Positions 1-6,008 of a DNA stretch of 6,008 nt are shown here, one piece after another. Location of the stretch: contig CALCHI010000054.1 of the NCBI GenBank assembly GCA_937901285.1, positions 1-6,008 on the forward strand. Direction: 5' to 3'. A model generated the notes under the pieces. The model saw only the letters and a list, made by a program, of their open reading frames with translations, ran no database searches and had not been told where the DNA came from. The position numbers were made by a program, and so were the translations under genes. Position 1 is the first letter of the stretch; each line of letters begins with the position of its first letter. The stretch comes from UBA8437 sp003445035. Its GTDB lineage: Bacteria; Planctomycetota; Planctomycetia; Planctomycetales; Planctomycetaceae.

Positions 1-1587
1 GCCCTTCTCGAACTTCTCGAGCAGTTCCTGATAATTGCCGGGCTGCTCGCTGTCGGCCGCGTCGGAGAACAACAGGATGTGGCGGGTCGAGTAATCTCCG
101 GCCTTGGCCAGTTCCTTGCCCGCCGCGACCAGCGCCACGTAGACGAAAATCCCCCCACCCTCGCTCTTGATCCCCAGTGCCCGGTTGGCCATCGCGGCGG
201 GATCGGTCACCTTCTCGAGCGGCTGGATGATGTGCGGCGAACTGTCGACAGCGATCACCGACACCTTGTCCTCCTTGCCCAGCAACCGGATGCACTCGGC
301 CGTGCCCAGGTTGGCCAGGTCCATCTTCGTCTTCCCACCGGCCACCTGCATCGACATGCTGCCGGAACGATCCAGCACGATCGCCATCGCCACTCGCAGC
401 TTCCTGTGCTCCTCGCGCAACTCCATCGACACCGGCAGCACGTCATCCAGCGGGCTGCGGTAATACCCTCCCTGTCCGAAACTCCGTTCACCGCCGGTCA
501 GCATCAACCCGCCACCAAGTTCCTCGACCCACTGCGCCAACCGGGCCATCTTCAGGCGGCCGACGTCGGCCGCCGGGGTGTTCTCGATGACCACTCCGCT
601 GTAGCCGTCGAGGGCGTCGAGCGTGAGCGGATGGTCGCCGGCGCGGGCCACGTCGACGGGCAACTGCGCCGCCGCGAACGCCCGCTGCAGGTTGCCCCCC
701 TGGCCGTCGGCTGTGAGCACCAGCAGGCGTGGGCCCGCTTCGACCCGGACCACTCCCGACCCCCGGTCGTTCTCGGGCACCGGGTCGTTGTCGAGTTCGA
801 GTTCGGCCGAGTAGTGATGCACTCCACCGGCCTCGAGAATGTCGCGGAACAACAGGCGATTGCGGCCCGAACGGAACCGTCGCTGGGCGCTGGCCAGTTC
901 TCGACCGTCACGCATCACCCGCAGCGTGCCGGTCCGTTCGCCGTCGGCAGCCACCCAGACGGAGAACTGGAACGGCTCACCGGGCGAAACCGACAGCGGC
1001 AATCGGATCGACTCGACAGCCGTGTCCCCCACTTTCGACCGCTCGAACGGCCGCACGTCGATCGGCACCCCCGCCTCGCGGGACCGACGGGCTGTCGACG
1101 ACGGGTCACGGCCGTTGGCCTCGCCGTCGCTGAGCACCAGCAGGCGGGCAGGGCGGGTGGGGTTGACCAGGTTCAGGGCCGTGCCAATCGCCGCGGCCAG
1201 GTCACTGCCGTCCGGATCGATCTCCTCCCCATATTCGCTGCCCAGTTCCTTGTTCTCGGACAACTCGCTCTCGACACGCGATTCACCGCCGAAGGTGACC
1301 ACGGCCAACCGGTCCCCCGCACCCCGGGTCTGCTCGAGGTCACGGACCAGTCCCAGCGATTCGGACTGGTTCTTCGGCGACACCGACCGCGACCGATCGA
1401 CGATGACCACCACGTCGACCCCCTTGCCCCCGATGTCGAGCCGCGGACCCGAGAGTGCCAGCACCAGCAGCCCGAGCAGCGTCAACCGAAGCCAGCCGGT
1501 GACACCGCGGACACGGAACCATTGCCAGCACACCCACCCCAGGGGCAGGGCCAACAGCAGCACGGCAGGGGCTTCGAAGTCGAGCAT
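1..1587 (-). CDS. Membrane-anchored protein with two VWA domains flanking a glutamine-amidotransferase-like domain (partial, 3' end outside window)
   Basis: Reverse-strand translation from ATG at 1587 stays open for 529 codons to the window edge, with no stop. Two hydrophobic segments (about 6-20 and 33-47), separated by a basic loop, should anchor it with the bulk outside the cytoplasm. VWA1 (about 56-185) has a complete DxSxS motif, D64-R-S-R-S68, and LVLSDGE around D154. A beta-rich linker (about 186-283) follows. Residues 285-390 resemble the class I GATase-like fold, with GGGLMLTGGERSFGQGGY at 358-375; there is no cysteine in this domain, so it is probably non-catalytic. VWA2 starts near 396 with D406-R-S-G-S410-M and continues to HILLFSDAADSEQPG at 503-517. 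This resembles planctomycetal proteins annotated as VWA or glutamine amidotransferase-like. The alternative start GTG at 1620 would overlap the upstream stop by 4 nt and add 11 residues. I prefer ATG 1587 because the protein then opens like its BatA neighbour (hydrophobic F-x-x-P start), and the preceding bases are AT-rich. No clear Shine-Dalgarno precedes either start. Exact function is unknown. Confidence 0.9.
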   Translation of the reverse strand, partial: MLDFEAPAVLLLALPLGWVCWQWFRVRGVTGWLRLTLLGLLVLALSGPRLDIGGKGVDVVVIVDRSRSVSPKNQSESLGLVRDLEQTRGAGDRLAVVTFGGESRVESELSENKELGSEYGEEIDPDGSDLAAAIGTALNLVNPTRPARLLVLSDGEANGRDPSSTARRSREAGVPIDVRPFERSKVGDTAVESIRLPLSVSPGEPFQFSVWVAADGERTGTLRVMRDGRELASAQRRFRSGRNRLLFRDILEAGGVHHYSAELELDNDPVPENDRGSGVVRVEAGPRLLVLTADGQGGNLQRAFAAAQLPVDVARAGDHPLTLDALDGYSGVVIENTPAADVGRLKMARLAQWVEELGGGLMLTGGERSFGQGGYYRSPLDDVLPVSMELREEHRKLRVAMAIVLDRSGSMSMQVAGGKTKMDLANLGTAECIRLLGKEDKVSVIAVDSSPHIIQPLEKVTDPAAMANRALGIKSEGGGIFVYVALVAAGKELAKAGDYSTRHILLFSDAADSEQPGNYQELLEKFEKG

Positions 1588-1598
1588 GGAAATAATTG

Positions 1599-1613
1599 CC
1601 GGGGAGAACCCGG
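1599..1613 (-). other. Small GC hairpin in the only intergenic gap
   Basis: The 29-nt gap between the BatA-like stop and the next ATG contains a perfect inverted repeat, CCGGG-TTCTC-CCCGG on the coding strand, followed by the AT-rich stretch CAATTATTTCC and then the ATG. With a 5-bp stem and no U-run it is too weak to call an intrinsic terminator. It could be a minor attenuator, an RNA-processing site or chance. If translation starts at GTG 1620, this stretch is coding. Confidence 0.3.
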
Positions 1614-1616
1614 TGG

Positions 1617-3485
1617 TCACGTTGTCTTCAGTTGAGGTCTCAGGACCTGCCAGTTCCCCATGGCCAACCCGATCACCGCCAGGATGGCCAGCAGGATCAG
1701 CCACGTGTAGGGCGAATCGGCCTCAAAACCGACTCTCGGCACCGAGATCACCGCCGGCCGGTCTCCGGCAACCAGGGTCACCAGCGTCGATTCGTCGACG
1801 TCCTGGAAGTTGACCGCAAAGCGTGCCAGTTGGCGGTCGTCGTCGTGCACGGTGTAGAGTCCCGGCCGGGCCAACCCGGTGATCTCGACCAGCCGCCCCC
1901 GGGCCACCTGCCGCGTCCTGTTGGCACCCTCCAGCCGCAACAGTTCATCGCCCTCGGCCGCACGTTCGTCCAGTCGAAACCGCACGTCCTCGGTCACCCG
2001 GTAATTGACCCGCCGCAGCCCGGGTCGTGCATCACGACACTCTTCCAGCAGGTTGCTGATCAGTATCGGCCAGTCGGGCGTGTCGGTGAAGTTGCTGCGG
2101 GCCAGGTCAATATTGAGCACGAACCGGTTGGCGGAAGTCCCCAGTCCCTGGACCAGCAGTGGCCGGGATCCTGAGGTGATCAGCGGTGTGAAATCGAAAT
2201 CGAGTTCCTGCACACCGCCCCAGATCACTCCCCCCAGCGCCACTCCCTCGAGCAGGGGGTGGCGTTTTTCGAGCACGAAAGCCGAGCGGTCCGAAAGATC
2301 GACGGCCCGCTTCCGAGCCGCCTCGGACGAATCAACCGGGCCGATCACCAACCGCCATCGATCGGACGGGGAGTCCGCTTCGGATTCGGCGCCGCCGATC
2401 ACCAGGTCGGCATCGCCGACGCCCGAGGGGACCCAGTCGGCCAGGGCCAACAGAGCCCGGCCGACCTGCTTCCGGCCGACCGACTCGGCAGGCAGCGACA
2501 CCGCCACCCGCACGCTCCTGCGAATCGGCTCGATCAGTCGCACGCGACTGTCGAGTTCCAGCGCGTCGCGATCGCTGTCGATCCGGATATCGAGCTGCCC
2601 CAGACCGGCGGGAACGACCGCTTCAAAGGGCAGGACCGCCCCGGCATCCAGATCGAGCGAACGCTCGAGAACGGTCCGCGTCCCCTCGCCGTCCGGCGTC
2701 GTCGCGGTCAACCTCGCGATGGCCGGAGCCCGGCCGAGGTTGAGCAGCCTGAGGTGGACGGTTCCGCCGCCGCCATCCGACCCGTCGCTTGCGGCGGCCA
2801 TCATCCAGCGGGCCGCTGTGATCGCCAGGTTGGGCTGTGGCTCGCCCATCGACACGGCTTCCATCCCCGTCGGCAGGTTGAGCCGTTCGGGATCGGGCAA
2901 CGTGTCGGTCAGGTACAGCAACTGGCCGGTCTCGCCGGCCAGTTGATCGGCCAGGTTCCAGGCCGGCTGCACATCGTGACCGACCGCCTGGGGATCCCAT
3001 TCCTGCAGCGACCCGATCGCCTCGGTGACGTGACCCTGCGGTCCAAAGAGCAGGGTGGGCCGACGGCCCGTTTCGACCAGTGTGACCACGCTGGCCTGTG
3101 GCAGGTCGCGGAGCCGGCGGTCCAGGTGCTCGATCACCAGCTCGCGGAACGTCTTCACTCGTCCCCCGGCTGTCAGCCGTCGGGCGGACATCGAGGCCGA
3201 CCCGTCCAGGACAACGACCAGGTGGACCGACTGGTTGACCGAGTCGATCTGCGGGCGGGCCAGGGCCAGGGCCAGCACCAGCGCGGCGAGCAGTTCCAGG
3301 ATCAGCGAAGCGGTGATCGGCAACCGCTCGCGGCGGCGGCCCGGGGTGTGCGTCATCTGGGCCACGCCCCACAGGTGCAGGCCGGCCACCTCGAGTCGTG
3401 GGTAGCGGCGGTGGAACAGGTGGATCGCGGCGATCACCGGCAGAGCCGTCAGTGCCAACAGGCCCCAGGGATTGGCAAACGACAT
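1617..3485 (-). CDS. BatA-like membrane protein with VWA domain (aerotolerance-regulator N-terminal family)
   Basis: 622 aa. The start MSFANPWGLLALTALP is typical of the BatA N-terminal domain, where an F-x-N-P opening leads into a first membrane segment (about 7-24). A strongly basic loop (25-56, with HRRYPR and RRRER) follows, then a second segment (about 57-77), so the following domains should be extracytoplasmic. The VWA domain (about 86-215) has the metal-site motif D94-G-S-A-S98 and a later Asp in LLYLTDT (D194). Residues 216-317 look like an Ig/CARDB-type beta domain. Residues 325-480 look like a degenerate GATase-like alpha/beta domain ending in DWPILISNLLEE, a pattern seen near the end of such domains in this family. 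A small domain (490-565) and a C-terminal anchor (594-611) complete the protein. The start at 3485 overlaps the DUF58 stop by one base (TGATG) and has a GAGGG Shine-Dalgarno 7 nt upstream. The frame is open further upstream to 3914, but that part is antisense-frame noise inside DUF58. A partner of DUF58 and MoxR is inferred from the family; the substrate is unknown. Confidence 0.92.
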   Translation of the reverse strand: MSFANPWGLLALTALPVIAAIHLFHRRYPRLEVAGLHLWGVAQMTHTPGRRRERLPITASLILELLAALVLALALARPQIDSVNQSVHLVVVLDGSASMSARRLTAGGRVKTFRELVIEHLDRRLRDLPQASVVTLVETGRRPTLLFGPQGHVTEAIGSLQEWDPQAVGHDVQPAWNLADQLAGETGQLLYLTDTLPDPERLNLPTGMEAVSMGEPQPNLAITAARWMMAAASDGSDGGGGTVHLRLLNLGRAPAIARLTATTPDGEGTRTVLERSLDLDAGAVLPFEAVVPAGLGQLDIRIDSDRDALELDSRVRLIEPIRRSVRVAVSLPAESVGRKQVGRALLALADWVPSGVGDADLVIGGAESEADSPSDRWRLVIGPVDSSEAARKRAVDLSDRSAFVLEKRHPLLEGVALGGVIWGGVQELDFDFTPLITSGSRPLLVQGLGTSANRFVLNIDLARSNFTDTPDWPILISNLLEECRDARPGLRRVNYRVTEDVRFRLDERAAEGDELLRLEGANRTRQVARGRLVEITGLARPGLYTVHDDDRQLARFAVNFQDVDESTLVTLVAGDRPAVISVPRVGFEADSPYTWLILLAILAVIGLAMGNWQVLRPQLKTT

Positions 3486-4339
3486 CAGGCGACCCTCAAC
3501 ATGCCGGCGGCACACAGGTCGTCGCGGCAGGCCTGTTCCAGCCCCGCCTCGGCTTGCACGGTCACGAAAGATGCCTCGGCCCGCCGACTTGCCTGGACCA
3601 GTCCCCTCTGCAGGCGGTGCAGCCGTTCGAGGTATTCGTCGATCGACGCCTGGTTGATCAGCAGATCGGCCTCTGACGCGGTTTCGTTGTCGACCAGCCG
3701 CCTGCCGCCCAGCGGCGTCGGATCGGCTTCCCAGGCGCCGAGCACCTGCACGATCCAGAGTGTCGAGGCGTCGGAGGCGAGTTGCTTGACCAGGGTGTCG
3801 GGATCGTGCGGAAAGAGGAAGTCGCTGATGACGATCCGGATCGAGCGGGGCTTCAGGGGGATGTTGCCGTCGGCCATCAACTCGGCCAGCGTCGACCGGG
3901 ACGTGAACGGCCACTCTTCCAGCCGGTCGACCTGGTCCAGCCCGATCCGCTCCAGCGGCAGCTGATCGGTCAACGGGATCACGGCGGGTGAACCACCGAG
4001 TCCGGCAGAGAGCAGGGCAAAGAGCCCGGCGAGTTGTCGGGACAGCAACGGCTTGGCCGCCGCAACGGCCATCGACAGGCTGGTGTCCAGCAGGATCTCA
4101 GTCCGCGGGCTGATCTCCTCGCGGTACAACCGCACCATCAGCGTGTCGCTGCGGCCGTAGGCGGCCCAGTCGAGGTGCCGGATGTCATCGCCGGGGGTGT
4201 ACTCGCGGTACTCCTGGAACTCGAGCGAACTGCCGGTGCCCCGGCCAAGCAGTTCTCCGGCACGACCCGATGCGGGGACGCGGAGCAGGCCGAACTGGTA
4301 AGTGTCGGCGGCGCGGCGGACTTCGGTATCACTCCGCAC
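3485..4339 (-). CDS. DUF58 domain-containing protein
   Basis: 284 aa from GTG 4339, close to the usual DUF58 length, with no membrane segment, so probably cytoplasmic. The family signature is clear: EFQEYREYTPGDDIRHLDW at 40-58. It is followed by a VWA-like strand with D85-T-S-L-S89-M, a DxSxS motif, and by a later ISDF strand (171-174) and VQVLGAWEADP (197-207), where DUF58 proteins usually carry a Q-V-L-x-x-x-E-x-D-P-type motif. The family is associated with MoxR AAA+ ATPases and BatA-type proteins in a chaperone-like system; its biochemical activity is not established. The gene overlaps the permease end and is joined by TGATG to the BatA-like gene, which supports equal co-expression. Start choice: GTG 4339 has GAGG 9 nt upstream and overlaps the permease by 11 nt. 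GTG 4354 would add MRSFR and overlap by 26 nt, but has no visible Shine-Dalgarno. No ATG is available near either. Confidence 0.92.
   Translation of the reverse strand: MRSDTEVRRAADTYQFGLLRVPASGRAGELLGRGTGSSLEFQEYREYTPGDDIRHLDWAAYGRSDTLMVRLYREEISPRTEILLDTSLSMAVAAAKPLLSRQLAGLFALLSAGLGGSPAVIPLTDQLPLERIGLDQVDRLEEWPFTSRSTLAELMADGNIPLKPRSIRIVISDFLFPHDPDTLVKQLASDASTLWIVQVLGAWEADPTPLGGRRLVDNETASEADLLINQASIDEYLERLHRLQRGLVQASRRAEASFVTVQAEAGLEQACRDDLCAAGMLRVA
3493..3497 (-). promoter_or_regulatory. Shine-Dalgarno GAGGG for the BatA-like gene
   Basis: GAGGG lies 7 nt before ATG 3485, inside the end of the DUF58 gene. It fixes the start of the BatA-like protein at 3485 and argues against the much longer upstream frame. 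Confidence 0.7.
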
Positions 4340-5882
4340 TCGAAACGACCTCACTGGACTGTGACGGAGATGACGCTTTCGTCAGCAACTGGCCGGGACC
4401 GGGATCCCGGACGATCTGCATCGCGCCCTGGAACATCGCCCGCAGGTTGACCACGACCGACAGCACGGCGGCGATCACGAGAAATCCCAGGGCGAATCCC
4501 AAGTGCTGGTTGTGCATTTCGGGCAACAAGAACGGGCACAGAAAACTCAACGACCGCGGCAGAGCGTCAACGAACTCCGGCAGAAGCGAGGCAATCTGGG
4601 CAACAATGAACAGCACGACGGTGAGCACTCGCATTGCCACGGGAGTGAACCGGTGGGAACGTCGCCTGCACCAGCGGCTTATCGCAGTAGCAATGCCCAT
4701 CCAGAGCACCACGTTGGCCACACCGCCAACCCGCATCTGCTGCAAGTCCACCGATTCGGGCACGCCACGCCACAGGGATAAGGCCACCGTGGCCAACACG
4801 AAAACCAGCAGGTGACCGTAGATCAGCACCAGGCCCCGACTGCTGCCAGGCAGGAACGGGGAAACCAGCAGTCGCACCAGTTTTCTCCGAGGCAGCCCAC
4901 TGCGAATCCGCCGTGACAGGAAGTCGCTCTCGGTCACCAGGAACAGCCCACCGACGACCCAGTGGATCGAGACCAGTATCGCCGCCCCCCCGAGGACATC
5001 GTCATAGTCCCTGGGGCTTATCGAACCCATCGGCAACAGGGGAATGACGGCGAGGCCAATGAGCAGCAGCCAGGACTGGCCCGACAGCACGAGCCGGATG
5101 CTGGTGCTGTGATTGCCCGCCGCGAACGTCAGCCGCGCCACGATCACCTGGATGGCCAGAAAGACATAGGACAACCCGAACACCAGCCCGATCGCGTTGA
5201 TGAACCAGAAGCCCGGATCGGCCATCTCCCGTCGCACATCACCAGCGACAGCAAAGGCCAACGTCATGATCCAGCCGAAAAGCAGCAGGATGACCAACCC
5301 GACCATGTTGGCCGAATTCCACTGGTTGTGCCGGGCCATGATGCTGGCCAAAAGAGCCCCGGTGCACAAAGCCAACGACCAGAAGAACGACATCACCAGC
5401 ACCCAGCTGGTCAGGAGGATGTCGAAACCCTGCAGGAACGACAGGAAGGCGATGAACGGAGAGATGGCAGAGTAGTAGATTCCAACCTGCACCAGCGCAC
5501 TGCCAAGCTTGCCGAAAACGATCTGGCGAGGCGAGAGGGTGGTGATCGTCAACAGGTCCAGGGTGTGCAGTTCGCGTTCGGCCAGCAGGCTGCGATAGGC
5601 ACCGAACGGCACGACCACGAAGATGGCAAAGGAGAGCAGACCGTAGTTCCATGCGAAAAGGACCTCGGCCGCCGGCGAGATCTCGAGTGTCGACCACATC
5701 ATGAGCATCCCGAACACGATCACGATCCAGCTGATCGACACGAACAGCAGAAAGACCGTCGAGAACAGCGCGCTCTTGGTCGACTGACGGGTTTCCTTGA
5801 CCAGGATCGGGTTGAGCCGTTCGCTGGTCGCCGCAACAAACAAGGCGGTGCGATCCAGGATCCTGCCAACGGCGCCCATCAT
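4329..5882 (-). CDS. ABC-2-type transporter permease (NosY-like, multi-spanning membrane protein)
   Basis: 517 aa. After a short amphipathic N-terminus comes NPILVKETRQ (24-33), the conserved opening of many planctomycetal ABC-2 permeases. Hydrophobic segments lie at about 39-63, 75-97, 127-150, 155-181, 190-214, 226-250, 268-284, 296-316, 350-371, 386-402, 416-434 and 461-480, so about 12 spans. The cytoplasmic loop ERELHTLDLLTITTLSPRQIVFGKL (101-125) matches the ABC-2 pattern of an E-L-x-x-L-L-x-x-x-P/S-L-S-P element before the next helix; this loop usually contacts the ATPase. The first half therefore looks like a classic six-span ABC-2 unit, and the second half adds further spans. The C-terminus (about 491-517) is polar and Ser-rich. 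ATG 5882 overlaps the upstream stop as ATGA, with AGGG 9 nt upstream; ATG 5879 directly follows as an alternative. No ATPase is encoded in the window, so the transported substrate and partner are unknown. Confidence 0.85.
   Translation of the reverse strand: MMGAVGRILDRTALFVAATSERLNPILVKETRQSTKSALFSTVFLLFVSISWIVIVFGMLMMWSTLEISPAAEVLFAWNYGLLSFAIFVVVPFGAYRSLLAERELHTLDLLTITTLSPRQIVFGKLGSALVQVGIYYSAISPFIAFLSFLQGFDILLTSWVLVMSFFWSLALCTGALLASIMARHNQWNSANMVGLVILLLFGWIMTLAFAVAGDVRREMADPGFWFINAIGLVFGLSYVFLAIQVIVARLTFAAGNHSTSIRLVLSGQSWLLLIGLAVIPLLPMGSISPRDYDDVLGGAAILVSIHWVVGGLFLVTESDFLSRRIRSGLPRRKLVRLLVSPFLPGSSRGLVLIYGHLLVFVLATVALSLWRGVPESVDLQQMRVGGVANVVLWMGIATAISRWCRRRSHRFTPVAMRVLTVVLFIVAQIASLLPEFVDALPRSLSFLCPFLLPEMHNQHLGFALGFLVIAAVLSVVVNLRAMFQGAMQIVRDPGPGQLLTKASSPSQSSEVVSSAE
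4349..4352 (-). promoter_or_regulatory. Probable Shine-Dalgarno GAGG deciding the DUF58 start
   Basis: TGAGG lies 9 nt upstream of GTG 4339 and within the last codons of the permease gene. It favours 4339 over the in-frame GTG at 4354, which lacks a purine-rich site upstream. Confidence 0.5.
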
Positions 5883-6008
5883 TTCGCACCGCCCTGTGCG
5901 TCAGGATCGCCGGAACCCCGCTCTTCGCCGGTTGCTGAGGATGACTGCTGTGACTGGGCAACCAACGTCCGGGCCGCCTGGTTGTCAGCCGGGTAGGTGG
6001 GAGTCAAC
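5879..6008 (-). CDS. C-terminal end of an unidentified upstream gene (partial)
   Basis: The reverse strand is open from the window edge (first full codon at 6007-6005) for 42 codons to TGA at 5881-5879. The tail begins LTPTYPADNQAARTLVAQ and ends in a disordered, polar stretch rich in Ser, Gly, Asp and Gln, finishing AQGGAK. The stop forms an ATGA overlap with the permease start, the best evidence that this frame is coding. By context it could be the ATPase partner of the permease, a second subunit, or another member of the VWA/DUF58 module. The visible part carries no diagnostic motif, so I do not name it. The YPADNQAARTL stretch vaguely recalls a TPR helix, which is too little to rely on. 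Confidence 0.65.
   Translation of the reverse strand, partial: LTPTYPADNQAARTLVAQSQQSSSATGEERGSGDPDAQGGAK
5892..5895 (-). promoter_or_regulatory. Probable Shine-Dalgarno AGGG for the permease gene
   Basis: AGGG lies 9 nt before ATG 5882, inside the end of the upstream gene. It fits reinitiation at the ATGA junction. It is a modest match and could serve either of the two adjacent ATG codons. Confidence 0.4.

Noticed and set aside
285..414. Catalytic glutamine amidotransferase activity in the double-VWA protein
   Set aside because: The GATase-like region (residues 285-390) contains no cysteine, so there is no catalytic nucleophile. Only the fold resemblance is claimed.
1588..1616. Intrinsic terminator between the BatA-like and double-VWA genes
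   Set aside because: The stem is only 5 bp, and what follows is CAATTATTTCC rather than a U-run, directly before a start codon. Read-through into the next gene is more likely.
79..1635. 518-codon plus-strand open frame
   Set aside because: It lies antisense to the double-VWA gene. Its product is rich in R, H, Q and P, with no recognisable domain, whereas the minus strand shows clear membrane segments and VWA motifs. High GC readily keeps antisense frames open.
3486..3914. N-terminal extension of the BatA-like frame to an ATG at 3914
   Set aside because: These 143 codons overlap the conserved DUF58 gene and give an Arg-rich sequence without a domain. The true start at 3485 has a good Shine-Dalgarno and the family-typical MSFANP opening.
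2259..3965. 568-codon plus-strand open frame
   Set aside because: It is antisense to the BatA-like and DUF58 genes and crosses their junction. The translation is low-complexity and basic, with no domain, so it is a codon-bias shadow.
4962..5996. 344-codon plus-strand open frame, with shorter ones at 839-1813 and 2005-2946
   Set aside because: The translations are H/Q/D/R-rich or S/R-rich and are antisense to well-supported genes. The 4962-5996 product is what the complement of membrane-helix codons yields. No ribosome site or domain supports them.

Overview
The window is a GC-rich piece of bacterial chromosome. Every supported gene lies on the minus strand, so it reads from right (6008) to left (1). 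Gene content and protein style suggest a member of the Planctomycetota: a NosY-like ABC-2 permease beginning with an NPILVKE motif, a DUF58 protein, a BatA-like VWA membrane protein, and a VWA plus glutamine-amidotransferase-like membrane protein. This assignment rests on family knowledge, not on any marker gene in the window.

Layout in transcription order: (1) 5879-6008, the last 42 codons of an unidentified gene. (2) 4329-5882, a 517-aa polytopic ABC-2-type permease. (3) 3485-4339 (or 4354), a soluble DUF58 protein. (4) 1617-3485, a 622-aa BatA-like protein with two N-terminal membrane segments, a VWA domain and a C-terminal anchor. (5) 1-1587, a second membrane-anchored protein with two VWA domains flanking a GATase-like domain; it has no stop codon and runs off the left edge. 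Junctions are very tight: 4-nt ATGA overlap, 11-nt (or 26-nt) overlap, 1-nt TGATG overlap, then a 29-nt gap or a 4-nt GTGA overlap. This is one operon with probable translational coupling. No promoter or strong terminator is visible, so the transcription unit extends beyond both edges.

DUF58, BatA-like and VWA proteins normally travel with a MoxR-type AAA+ ATPase. The usual model is that MoxR and DUF58 act in the cytoplasm on partner VWA proteins that are membrane-tethered and exposed outside the membrane. No MoxR gene is in the window. The charge pattern places the VWA domains of both anchored proteins on the non-cytoplasmic side and DUF58 in the cytoplasm. The permease has no ATPase in view; its partner may be just upstream. 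The substrate of the system cannot be read from the sequence.

There is no RNA gene, mobile element, CRISPR array or long non-coding stretch. Long open frames on the plus strand (for example 79-1635, 2259-3965 and 4962-5996) are antisense shadows of the real genes. I see no clearly new system. The most notable points are the double-VWA protein, its parallel design with the BatA-like neighbour, and the tight coupling of a permease to this module.
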